From JANQOH01 sp965200095 (GTDB taxonomy: Bacteria; Pseudomonadota; Alphaproteobacteria; UBA7887), in NCBI GenBank assembly GCA_965200095.1, contig OZ241350.1, forward strand, positions 682,001 through 746,000: 64,000 bases of DNA. The letters are read 5' to 3'. A program made the position numbers and the translations under genes. The notes beneath the pieces were generated by a model. That model made no database searches. It had not been told where the DNA came from and saw nothing but the letters and a program-made list of their open reading frames with translations. Below, one piece after another: positions 54,451 through 62,922 of the stretch (positions within the stretch are counted from its first letter, which is position 1; each line of letters begins with the position of its first letter).

Positions 54451-55592
54451 GAGATCTCTGCATAACTCGTTTCGCCTGTGGCAGAATCGCGTTCCCGGCG
54501 CTTTGCGACGTTTCCGAACCCGCCGTCGGCGTATGACGATGCGTGACGGAATTGGGAACATCTGCCCCCTGCCCCGGTAATTCCCGCGAAAGAGCATGTG
54601 AAGAAATCGAACAGCGTTACAAACACTCGTCATTCCCGCGAAAGCGGGAATCTCTTTGCGGCGTTTCCGTAAGAAAAACCGCGCCGATATTGCGGACGGC
54701 CGCCTCCGGATTCCCGCTTTCGCGGGAATGACGAAGAGTAGAGGCGTCTCGCGACTTTTTCACGCCCGCCTTCGAGCGCGTAGAGAAGTCCAACGTCTCT
54801 CACTGCGATGGTCGGAGCACCGGAAAAACGGCGCCGTGGGAGACGACAACCCTCCGGCAATACTTCGTCATTCCCGCTTTCCAGCTTGTGAAGAAATCGC
54901 GCGCCTCTCATCGTGACGGACGGATCGCCGAGGCGCCGGTATTGCAAAAGAAAATACCCATCGAATAATACTTCGTCGTTCCCGCGAAAGAGCGTGTGAA
55001 AAAATCGCGCAGATTTACAAATACTCGTCATTCCCGCGAAAGCGGGAATCCGTTGCGGCGTTTCCGTAAGAAAAACCGCGCCGATATTGCGGACGGCCGC
55101 CTCTGGATTCCCGCTTTCGCGGGAATGACAAAGTATTATTCGGTGGGTATTTTCTTTTGCAATACCGACACCTCGGCGATCCGTCCGTCACGATGAGATC
55201 CGCCCGATTTCTTCACATGCTCGAAAGCGGGAATCCAGAACGGCCGCCCGAAAGACTCGCCGGTGTTTTTCTTGCGGAAACGCCGCAACAGATTCCCGCT
55301 TTCGCGGGAATGACGAGTATTTATACGGCTGTCCGATTTCTTCACATGCTCTTTCGCGGGAAGGGCGAAGTATTATTCGGCGGTCTTGTCTTTACAATAC
55401 CGATACTTCGGCGGTCCGTCCGTCACGATGAGAGCCGTCCGATTTCTTCACGCGCTCTTTCGCGGGAAAGAGAGAAGGCGGATTTTCGCAATTCCATCGG
55501 GCATCGTTATGCTCCGCCGGTGAGTTCGGGAGCGTCGCAAAACCGCGGAACCGCGATCCTGCCGCAGGCGAAACCGGTTATGCAGAGGTCTC
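54451..55592. mobile_element. Large MITE-like element with palindrome array
   Basis: 1142 bp in a 1.45-kb gene-free stretch (54259-55707). Ends GAGATCTCTGCATAAC (left) and GAGACCTCTGCATAAC (right, inward), target ACCGT duplicated at 54446-54450 and 55593-55597. Inside are five intact ATTCCC-N8-GGGAAT palindromes (54632, 54710, 55030, 55107, 55292) and several half-copies, in cassettes similar to those at 11.2 and 34.8 kb but partly inverted. No coding capacity. Confidence 0.8.
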
Positions 55593-55707
55593 ACCGTGCG
55601 TTCTCGCTTGACATCGGCGGTGAACTCGGCGAAAGAGCGCTGCGCCGTGGATGATTCGGACGCGGCAGGAACGTGAGAAACCGCATCGCGCCTCCGGGAG
55701 CGCGCCT

Positions 55708-56064
55708 ATGACGCAAGCCGAACGCGAGGCGGCGGCTCGACGGGCTCGTTATGTGGGCAGCCCCGAGCACAAGAACGCCAGGTGGTGGGGCGGATTGCCT
55801 GAGGCGGGAGCCCGGGGGCCAAGGCTCACCACCATTTGTCGCATGACCTCCGACAAGGACAGACGGACGGCGACGGCCTGGTTGAGACAGGCCATTCGTT
55901 CCGGACAATACAAATTCGTGCGCGGAGACCTGGATTTCCCCAAACATGTCTGGTACAGGGATGAAACCGGCAAGGTATGGTGCGGTAGATGCATCAATCG
56001 CGAGTTGGGCACGTATAAGGGTTGGCCCATAGAGGAGGCGGAGCGGCATGGAATTTTCGATTGA
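55708..56064 (+). CDS. Small unknown protein, first of a two-gene pair
   Basis: 118 residues, basic and soluble. The C-terminal half reads FPKHVWYRDETGKVWCGRCI, then YKGWPIEEAERHGIFD, which recalls a family of small phage- and island-borne proteins with the order YVWYR-G-YKGWPLEE; I cannot name its function. ATG 55708 follows CGGGAG. The next gene starts inside it (17-bp overlap), so they are a coupled pair. Such a layout suits toxin-antitoxin or anti-phage pairs. Confidence 0.6.
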   Translation: MTQAEREAAARRARYVGSPEHKNARWWGGLPEAGARGPRLTTICRMTSDKDRRTATAWLRQAIRSGQYKFVRGDLDFPKHVWYRDETGKVWCGRCINRELGTYKGWPIEEAERHGIFD

Positions 56065-57301
56065 CTGGGAAGGCGGCGATCGGAGCTCCGACGATATTGA
56101 CCTGCTTGCCGCCGGCGCATTGCGCGTTGTTGTCGACCGGGCAAACGTTTGCGAGTTTCGCGAAGCTTGGGACGGCAAGGCCGGGGAAGCGCTTCCGGTT
56201 TCGATCTACCCTCTCGCCGAGGGGGTCGCGATGGACTGGTGGCGCCTGTTCGGGGGCCGCGACGCGCAATTCCGCGCCGCCGTGCATCGCGGCGGTTACG
56301 CGATGCCGGACATCCGCCTGGAGTTCGACGGCGTCGGGTTCGAGGTCGCGTGTCAGCCCTGTCGCTATGAGAACCCGCCGGTATATTTTCCGAACGGCGC
56401 TGCGGAACGTCTGGAGCGGAAGGACGCCGAACGCGCCCTGGGCGCGTTTCTCACCGGCGTCATCGGCCGGCTCAAAGAGCGCGGAGTCCGGGATTCGGGG
56501 CTGCAACAACAGTGGCGCCTCGTGCAGGCGTCGCGCGAGGACCCGGAGGAAACGGCGCTTTGCGAAGCGGCGGGAGCGCTCGGCCTGGACGCCTACGACA
56601 TGTCGGACGCCGACGCGGCGTTCATTGAGGACAGCCGCGCGCTGTTCGACGGGGAGGCGCTGGCGGAATTCCTCTCGGGCCTGCGGCGCGGCCGCTGGCG
56701 AAAGGCGGCGGTGGAGTCGATACGGGGCCTGGAAAGCCGCCCCCGTTACAAGTCCCGACTACCGGGGATCGAGAGTCTGCGGGCCGCCGCGCCCGGCGAC
56801 TCCGGAGCCCAAAAGCGGAAACCCTGGGAGCCCGGTTACCGATGGGCGCGCGAGGCGCGACGGATGCTCGACGCTCCCCAGAGCGAACGCTTCCGGTCGG
56901 TTACCGTCCTGGCGCGGCGCCTAGGCGCGACGGGTTTCAAGCTTGCGCCGCTGGCGCCCGGGGTCAGCGCGCTCGTGGAGACTGTCGATGACGAAGCCCG
57001 CGTTCATTTGCGCCGGTTGGAAAACCGACCCGCCAGGCTGTTCGCCTTCGCCCGCGCGATCGGCGATGCGGTCGCGAATCCCCCGACCCGCCGGTCGGCG
57101 GTGAACTCTCTCCACCGTGCGTCGCGCCAGGCCTGCGGGCGCGCGTTCGCGGCGGAGTTTCTGGCGCCCATCGACGAAATTCTCTCCATGCGCAATGACG
57201 GCCTGGATACCGACGCCGTGGCGGACGAATTCGGGGTCTCCGCCGAACTGGTGGAGCAGCAGGAGGAAAACGCCGACCGTATCCGCGAGGCCTGCGCGTA
57301 A
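56048..57301 (+). CDS. ImmA/IrrE-like protein without the zinc motif, second of a pair
   Basis: 417 residues. The C-terminal 130 residues have the shape of the ImmA/IrrE C-terminus: LFAFARAIGDAVANPPTRRS, RASRQACGRAFAAEFLAPID, and the helix-turn-helix-like DAVADEFGVSAELVEQQEEN. In ImmA proteins an HExxH sits where AFARAIGDA is found here, so the peptidase site is absent. The N-terminal half is unassigned. The pair lies between a MITE array and a transport operon, an island setting. Catalytic loss suggests a sensing or binding role. Confidence 0.6.
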   Translation: MEFSIDWEGGDRSSDDIDLLAAGALRVVVDRANVCEFREAWDGKAGEALPVSIYPLAEGVAMDWWRLFGGRDAQFRAAVHRGGYAMPDIRLEFDGVGFEVACQPCRYENPPVYFPNGAAERLERKDAERALGAFLTGVIGRLKERGVRDSGLQQQWRLVQASREDPEETALCEAAGALGLDAYDMSDADAAFIEDSRALFDGEALAEFLSGLRRGRWRKAAVESIRGLESRPRYKSRLPGIESLRAAAPGDSGAQKRKPWEPGYRWAREARRMLDAPQSERFRSVTVLARRLGATGFKLAPLAPGVSALVETVDDEARVHLRRLENRPARLFAFARAIGDAVANPPTRRSAVNSLHRASRQACGRAFAAEFLAPIDEILSMRNDGLDTDAVADEFGVSAELVEQQEENADRIREACA

Positions 57302-57314
57302 CCGCCCGCGCCGA

Positions 57315-58226
57315 TCAGCGGCCCAGGGCGCGCGGGTCGAGAGCGTCCTGAAGGCCGTCGCCGAGGAAATTGAAGGCGATCACGGTCGTGAAAATGGCGA
57401 GCCCCGGCCATACGGCGAGAAGAGGCGCCTCGTAGATCGTCTCCTGGGCGTTGGTCAGCATGTTGCCCCAACTGGCGACCGGCGGCTGGATACCGAGACC
57501 GAGAAAACTCAGGACCGATTCCAGAAGCACGATATTGCCCACCGAAAGCGTGGTCGCCACGACGATGGGCGAAACGGCGTTGGGCAGGATATGGCGGAAC
57601 ATCACCCGCGCGCCCGACGCGCCCTGGGATTTCGCCGCCAGCACGAAGTCGCGCTCGCGCAGGCTCAGCGCCGCGCCGCGCACCAGCCGCGCCACCGTCG
57701 TCCACCCCACCAGCGCGACGATGGCGACGATGCGCCAGACCCCGGCCTCCGGCGCCGCCGCGAGCTCCGCCGGCACGCCGAGTTTCTCCAGGTCCGCCGC
57801 CGCGAGCACGATCAGCAGCGGCAACAGCGGCAGGGCGATAACCGTATCGGTCAAGCGCATCAGCAGGGCGTCCGGCCAGCCACCGTAATAGCCCGCGGCG
57901 AGGCCGATGACGGCGCCGATAACCGCCGCGATCAGGGCCGTGGACAACCCCACCAGCAACGACACGCGCCCGCCGTAAAGCAGCCGCAGCGCCACGTCGC
58001 GCCCCAATTCGTCGGTGCCGAGCGGGTGCGCCGCCGAGGGCGGGGCGTAACGCGCCAGGAGGTCCACTTCGTTGGGGTCCAGCGCCAGCCACGCCGCGAT
58101 CAGCGGCGCCCCGGCCGCGGCCAGCGACAGAACGGCCAGCACTGCGGCGCTCGCCAGCGCCATGCGGTGTTCAAGGAAACGCTCGAATGTCAGGCGGATC
58201 GGCGACCGCCGGCGCGGCGCGCTCAC
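57315..58226 (-). CDS. ABC transporter permease, DppC/OppC family
   Basis: 303-residue inner-membrane protein, second permease of a peptide/opine/nickel-type importer. Six predicted helices; the conserved loop GHxLGTDELGRDV appears as HPLGTDELGRDVALRLLYGG, and the EAA loop as DFVLAAKSQGASGARVMFRH. Starts with GTG 58226, which overlaps the stop of the other permease by 4 bp. Last gene of the operon, ending 13 bp from the convergent pair gene. Confidence 0.92.
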   Translation of the reverse strand: MSAPRRRSPIRLTFERFLEHRMALASAAVLAVLSLAAAGAPLIAAWLALDPNEVDLLARYAPPSAAHPLGTDELGRDVALRLLYGGRVSLLVGLSTALIAAVIGAVIGLAAGYYGGWPDALLMRLTDTVIALPLLPLLIVLAAADLEKLGVPAELAAAPEAGVWRIVAIVALVGWTTVARLVRGAALSLRERDFVLAAKSQGASGARVMFRHILPNAVSPIVVATTLSVGNIVLLESVLSFLGLGIQPPVASWGNMLTNAQETIYEAPLLAVWPGLAIFTTVIAFNFLGDGLQDALDPRALGR

Positions 58227-59188
58227 CGGTAACTCACCCGCGGGTCGAGCCACGCATAGCAGAGGTCGGCGAGGAGGTTGCCGAACAGCACCAGCGCCGT
58301 GGCGAACAGCAGACTCACCAGCGCCATGTTGTAGTCGTTGCCGATGATCGAGTCGTAGATCAGCTTCCCCATGCCGAGCCAGCCGAACATGGTCTCGGTG
58401 ATGAGCGCGCCCGAGAACAGCGTCCCGAAGCCGAGCGCGAGCACCGTCGTCACCGGGATCATCGCGTTGCGCAAGGCGTGGCGGAAGACGACGCGCCAGC
58501 GCCCGGCCCCCTTCGCCCGCGCGGTGCGCACATAGTCCTGCCGCAGCGCTTCCATGGTCGCGGCGCGCACGAAGCGCGTCAGCCCGCCGACGGTCGCCGC
58601 GCTCAGCGCCGCCACGGGGAGGACGATATAGCGCGCGCGCTCCCACAGCGTCGGCGCGCCGTCGCCCGTGTCGAGACCGCCCATGCCGCCCGCCGGCAGC
58701 CAGCCGAGCTCCACCGAGAACAGCATGATCAGCAACAATGCGAGCCAGAAGGCGGGCACCGAAATCCCCGCCAGCGCCACGAAATTGACCGCGTAATCGG
58801 CGGGCGAATAGGGCTTCAGCGCCGACGCCACGCCGATGGGGATTGCCAGCGCCAGCGAGACCAGCAGGGTCAGCCCCATCAGCGCCAGCGTGTTCCACAG
58901 GCGCGGCGCGAGGATTTCCAGCACCGGGCGGTTGTGGATGCGCGAATAGCCGAAATCGCCCCGGACCGCCGCCGCGAGCCAGTTGCCGTAGCGTTCCGGC
59001 AGCGGCTTGTCGAGACCGTAGAGCGCCTTCAGCCGCGCCGCGTCCTGCGGCGTCAGATGGGGGTCGGACTGCACCATGACATCGATGGGGTCGCCCGGCA
59101 TCGCCGCCATCAGCCCGTAGACGACGAACGACATCAAAGCGACGACGAGGAGCGACTCGACGAGCCGCCCGGCGGCGTAGCGCGTCAC
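58223..59188 (-). CDS. ABC transporter permease, DppB/OppB family
   Basis: 321-residue first permease of the operon. N-terminal helix with YAAGRLVESLLVVALMSFVV, the GDPIDVM periplasmic start, DFGYSRIHNRPV, and EAA loop DYVRTARAKGAGRWRVVFRH are typical. GTG start at 59188, 4 bp after the DppF-like gene stop. Confidence 0.92.
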   Translation of the reverse strand: MTRYAAGRLVESLLVVALMSFVVYGLMAAMPGDPIDVMVQSDPHLTPQDAARLKALYGLDKPLPERYGNWLAAAVRGDFGYSRIHNRPVLEILAPRLWNTLALMGLTLLVSLALAIPIGVASALKPYSPADYAVNFVALAGISVPAFWLALLLIMLFSVELGWLPAGGMGGLDTGDGAPTLWERARYIVLPVAALSAATVGGLTRFVRAATMEALRQDYVRTARAKGAGRWRVVFRHALRNAMIPVTTVLALGFGTLFSGALITETMFGWLGMGKLIYDSIIGNDYNMALVSLLFATALVLFGNLLADLCYAWLDPRVSYR

Positions 59189-59192
59189 GGGA

Positions 59193-60161
59193 TCAGGGCG
59201 CTTCCGGGCGGTGGCAGGCCACCGCGTGCTCCGGGCCGACCGCTTCGAGCGTCGGGACGCGGACGCGGCACTCCGGCCCCGCCTTCGGGCAGCGCGGGTG
59301 GAACGCGCAGCCGGGCGGCGGCGCCAGCGCGCTGGGCGGCTCCCCCGCCGGCGCGCGCCGGTCGCGCGCCCGCCGCGGGCGCCCCGGTTCGGGCGCGGCG
59401 GCGCGCAACGCCGCCGTGTAGGGATGGCGCGGCGAGGCGAAAAGCGAACGGCGGTCGGCAAGCTCGACGATGCGCCCCAGATACATCACCGCGACCCGGT
59501 CGGCGACGAAATCCACCGCCGCCAGGTCGTGGCTCACGAACAGCCAGGCGAGGCCGCGTTCGGCGCGCAGGTCCAGCAGCAGGTTCAGCACCTGACTGCG
59601 GATGGAGACATCGAGCGCGGACACCGGTTCGTCGGCGACGATGGCCGCCGGCTCGAGGGCGAGGGCGCGGGCGATCCCGATGCGCTGGCGCTGGCCGCCG
59701 GAGAATTCGTGCGGGTAGCGGTCGGCCCAGGCGGCGTCGAGGCCCACGGCGGCGAACAGCGCCGCGGCCCTGTCGCGGCGTTCGCGGCGCGAACCGACGC
59801 GGTGGATGCGCAGCGGCTCCTCGACGATGGCGCCCGCGGTCATGCGCGGGTCCAGCGAGGCGAAGGGGTCCTGGAACACCATCTGCACCGCCCGCCGGGC
59901 GCGGCGACGCACTTTCTTCCGTTTCAGCGGTTCGCCGCGGAAGCGCACGCTCCCCGCAGTGGCGGGGTAGAGGCCCGCGAGCACCCGCCCCAGCGTCGTC
60001 TTGCCGCAGCCGCTCTCGCCGATCAGTCCCAGCGTCTCGCCGGGACGCAGTTCGAGGTCGACGCCGTTCACCGCATGGACGGTGCGACGGCGCGCGAACA
60101 AGCCGCCGCCGAGGCTGAAATGCTTGACCAGGCCGGCGCCTTCGAGGAGGGGAGGCGGCAC
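59193..60161 (-). CDS. ABC transporter ATP-binding protein, DppF/OppF type
   Basis: 322-residue ATPase of the importer. Walker A GESGCGKTTL, signature FSGGQRQRIGIARALALEP, Walker B IVADEPVSALDV. The C-terminal extension with the cysteine loop of oligopeptide ATPases (CAFHPRCPKAGPECR) is present. The start is GTG 60161, just after the DppD-like gene. Forms the cytoplasmic motor together with the next protein. Confidence 0.92.
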   Translation of the reverse strand: MPPPLLEGAGLVKHFSLGGGLFARRRTVHAVNGVDLELRPGETLGLIGESGCGKTTLGRVLAGLYPATAGSVRFRGEPLKRKKVRRRARRAVQMVFQDPFASLDPRMTAGAIVEEPLRIHRVGSRRERRDRAAALFAAVGLDAAWADRYPHEFSGGQRQRIGIARALALEPAAIVADEPVSALDVSIRSQVLNLLLDLRAERGLAWLFVSHDLAAVDFVADRVAVMYLGRIVELADRRSLFASPRHPYTAALRAAAPEPGRPRRARDRRAPAGEPPSALAPPPGCAFHPRCPKAGPECRVRVPTLEAVGPEHAVACHRPEAP

Positions 60162-60164
60162 GGC

Positions 60165-61142
60165 TTACGCGCGCGGACAGGCGACGGCGCGCCCGCCGTC
60201 CAGCGTCTCCAGCGGTGGCGGCGGCGCGCGCCGGCAATCGGCGACGGCCCGCGGGCAGCGGTCGGCGAAGGCGCAGCCCGGCGGCAACGCCGCGAGGTCG
60301 GGGACGTTGCCGGGAATCGCCGGCAGGCGCGCCGGGTTGCGCCCCAACCGGGGCAGGGTCGCCAGCAACCCGGCCGTATAGGGGTGCCGCGGCGACTCCA
60401 GAACCGCGCGCACGGGGCCGCGTTCGACGATGCGGCCGGCATACATGACGGCGATGTCGTCGGCGACCTCGGAAACCGCGCCCAGGTCGTGGCTGATGAA
60501 CAGCATGGCCATGCCGCGGTCGCGCCCGAGACCGGCGAGGAGTTCGAGTATCTGCGCCTGCACGGTGACATCGAGCGCCGTGGTGGGTTCGTCGGCGATG
60601 AGCAGCGCCGGGTCGCCGGCCAGCGCCATCGCCACGGCGGCGCGCTGGCGCATCCCTCCCGACAGGCGGTGGGGATAGTCGCGCGCCCGCCGCGCCGCAT
60701 CGGGAACGCCCACGCGGTCGAGGAGCGCCGCCGCCGCGTCCCGCGCGGCGCGCCGCCCCGCCCCGCCGTGCACGAGTTGCGTTTCGGCGATCTGGTCGCC
60801 GATGCGCTGCACCGGGTTGAGCGCGGTCATCGGCTCCTGGAAGACCATCGCCATGCGGCGCCCCCGCACCCGCCGCATGGCGGCTTCGGACAGCCCCTCC
60901 AGCGACTCGCCGAGCAGCGAGACGCGCCCGCGCGTCACCCGTCCGGGCGGGTCGATCAGCCCCATCGCCGCGAGCGCCGTCGCGGTCTTGCCGCAGCCGC
61001 TCTCGCCGACGAGGCCGAGGGTTCGCCCGGCGACGATGGAGAACGAGACGCCGTCGACCGCCCGGACCGCGCCGTCGCGCAGCGCGAAGGAAACCGCCAG
61101 GTCGCGAACCTCGAACACCGGCGCGGCGCCCGCCGGGCTCAC
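60165..61142 (-). CDS. ABC transporter ATP-binding protein, DppD/OppD type
   Basis: 325-residue ATPase. Walker A GESGCGKTATAL, signature LSGGMRQRAAVAMALAGDP, Walker B LIADEPTTALDV, and C-terminal cysteine loop GCAFADRCPRAVADC. The GTG start at 61142 overlaps the stop of the binding protein by 4 bp; the longer open frame upstream is a shadow. Second gene of the operon. Confidence 0.92.
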   Translation of the reverse strand: MSPAGAAPVFEVRDLAVSFALRDGAVRAVDGVSFSIVAGRTLGLVGESGCGKTATALAAMGLIDPPGRVTRGRVSLLGESLEGLSEAAMRRVRGRRMAMVFQEPMTALNPVQRIGDQIAETQLVHGGAGRRAARDAAAALLDRVGVPDAARRARDYPHRLSGGMRQRAAVAMALAGDPALLIADEPTTALDVTVQAQILELLAGLGRDRGMAMLFISHDLGAVSEVADDIAVMYAGRIVERGPVRAVLESPRHPYTAGLLATLPRLGRNPARLPAIPGNVPDLAALPPGCAFADRCPRAVADCRRAPPPPLETLDGGRAVACPRA

Positions 61143-62791
61143 TCCGCGGCGCGCCACTCCTCGATCCACATCGTCGTCGTCACGTCGTGCCCCGTCGGGC
61201 GCACGCCTTCGAGCCAGTGGGGGAACATGTAGGGTTCGGCGCGGAAGAACAGCGGCAGCGCCGGCAGGTCGGTGGCGTAGAGAGTCTGGAGTTCGGCCCA
61301 CAAAGGCAGCCTCGCCTCCGGGTCGAGCTCGCGTTCGATGGCGTCGATCAGTTCGTCCATGCGTTCGCTGCGGTAGCCGGGGAAGTTCTGCCCCGACCAG
61401 CCGTTTTCGGCAGTGGGGATCTGGTCCGACTTGAGGGTGGAGACGGGCGCGGTTTCCGGCGTGCTCAACCAGGCGTACATCGACAATCCGTCATTGGCGC
61501 GCTTCGTCACCGTCTCGCCGAAGAACACCCGCGCGGGTTCGTTGCGGATGAGCGTCCGCACGCCGACATTCGCCCACTGGCTTTGCAGCACCTGCTGGAC
61601 GAGTTCGCGCGACTTGTTGCCGGTTGTGGTCATCAGGGTCAGGGTGAGCGGCTCGCCGGCGGGGTTGCGCCGCACGCCGTCGCCGCCGTCGGTCCATCCC
61701 GCGTCGTCGAGCAGCGCCCGGGCGCGCTCCGGGTCGTGGGCATAGACGGGGACCTGCTCGCTATAGGCGCGGTCCAGGGGGTTGACGTTCGAATGCGCGA
61801 CCGGCTGGTGGCCGCCGAACAGCCGCTCCGTGAGCTGCTCGCGGTCGAGCGCATGCATCAGCGCCTGGCGCACGCGCCGGTCGGCCAGACGGGGGTTGTC
61901 GAGGTTTACGTCGATGTGCTCGTAGATGAGGCCCGGCCTGTAGAGGGCGCGGAAGCGGTCGCCGTGGCGCCGTTCGAACGACATCGCCTGTTCGACCGTG
62001 AAGCCCAGCACCCCGGCGACATAGTCGATCTCGCCCGACAACAGGTTCGCCTCGAGCGCGGCGGTGTTTTCGATGGTGCGCACGACGACGCGGTCGAAGG
62101 CCGGCGGCTCGCCGAACCAGGTGGGGTTGCGTTCGAGAACGACATGCGCGCCCGAGGCGACTTCGGCGACCCGGTAGGGGCCGAACCAGAGGCCGGGGTT
62201 GGTGGGGTCGATGTTGTAGAGCGTGCGATGGCGGTATTCCGCCGGGTCGGCGAAGGCCGCTTCCTCCAGGTGGCGGGGGAGCAGCATCGACGAATAGTCG
62301 TTGTAGCGGTAGGTCACGCGGTCGATATGGACGGTGAAGGTCTTGTCGTCGACGATGTCGATGGCGAGGGTGCGCCGGAAGCCCTCGCTGCCGGCGAAGC
62401 CCGACAGTTCGTGGCGCCCGACTTCCCAGGTGAAAACCGCGTCGTGGGCGGTGACCGGCGTTCCGTCCCCCCAGGTCGCCTCGGGGTGAATATCGTAGGT
62501 TACGGCGATTCCGGTCCCGCCGTCGGGCAGCGTTTCGCGCACTGCGAGGCCGTTTTCGATGGTCGGCAGGCGCGAGCACAACATGCAGACGAGTCGCCAG
62601 TCCGGGTCCCAGGTCGTGACCGGCCGCATGGCGGCGGCGATCACGTAGAACTTCGCCGTCATCGAGTCGATATGCGGGTGCAGGGTGGACGGGAACTGCG
62701 TCACCCCGATGGTAAGCGTATCCCGCGCCGCGGCGGGCGCCGCCATCATGACGGCGAGGAGGCAGGCGAATGCGCGGGCGGTGGGTTTCAT
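61139..62791 (-). CDS. Periplasmic solute-binding protein, family 5 (peptide/opine/nickel)
   Basis: 550-residue exported receptor of the importer. A signal peptide (MKPTARAFACLLAVMMAAPA, then AA) is followed by the family 5 fold: RPVTTWDPDWRLVCML, VTYDIHPEATWGDGTPVTAHD, RQALMHALDREQL, and PDRAR-type helix near the end. No lipobox, so it is free in the periplasm. The ligand could be a peptide, an opine or another small compound; the sequence does not decide. GGGAA in front of ATG 62791. First gene of the operon binding protein - DppD - DppF - DppB - DppC. Confidence 0.92.
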   Translation of the reverse strand: MKPTARAFACLLAVMMAAPAAARDTLTIGVTQFPSTLHPHIDSMTAKFYVIAAAMRPVTTWDPDWRLVCMLCSRLPTIENGLAVRETLPDGGTGIAVTYDIHPEATWGDGTPVTAHDAVFTWEVGRHELSGFAGSEGFRRTLAIDIVDDKTFTVHIDRVTYRYNDYSSMLLPRHLEEAAFADPAEYRHRTLYNIDPTNPGLWFGPYRVAEVASGAHVVLERNPTWFGEPPAFDRVVVRTIENTAALEANLLSGEIDYVAGVLGFTVEQAMSFERRHGDRFRALYRPGLIYEHIDVNLDNPRLADRRVRQALMHALDREQLTERLFGGHQPVAHSNVNPLDRAYSEQVPVYAHDPERARALLDDAGWTDGGDGVRRNPAGEPLTLTLMTTTGNKSRELVQQVLQSQWANVGVRTLIRNEPARVFFGETVTKRANDGLSMYAWLSTPETAPVSTLKSDQIPTAENGWSGQNFPGYRSERMDELIDAIERELDPEARLPLWAELQTLYATDLPALPLFFRAEPYMFPHWLEGVRPTGHDVTTTMWIEEWRAAE

Positions 62792-62922
62792 CGGCAGGTT
62801 CCCTTCGTCATCGGTGTGAAATAGATACGGTGGGGAGCTACGAATTGCGAGTCGGGCAGCATTCTACCGGCAACACCCATAACGCCATCGAACGGCTTTC
62901 CGCAGCGGCTCGCCGCCATTGC

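Noticed and set aside
54632..55311. Possible CRISPR array from regularly placed palindromes
   Set aside because: Copies alternate in orientation, spacers are repeated and related to each other rather than unique, and no cas gene is near.
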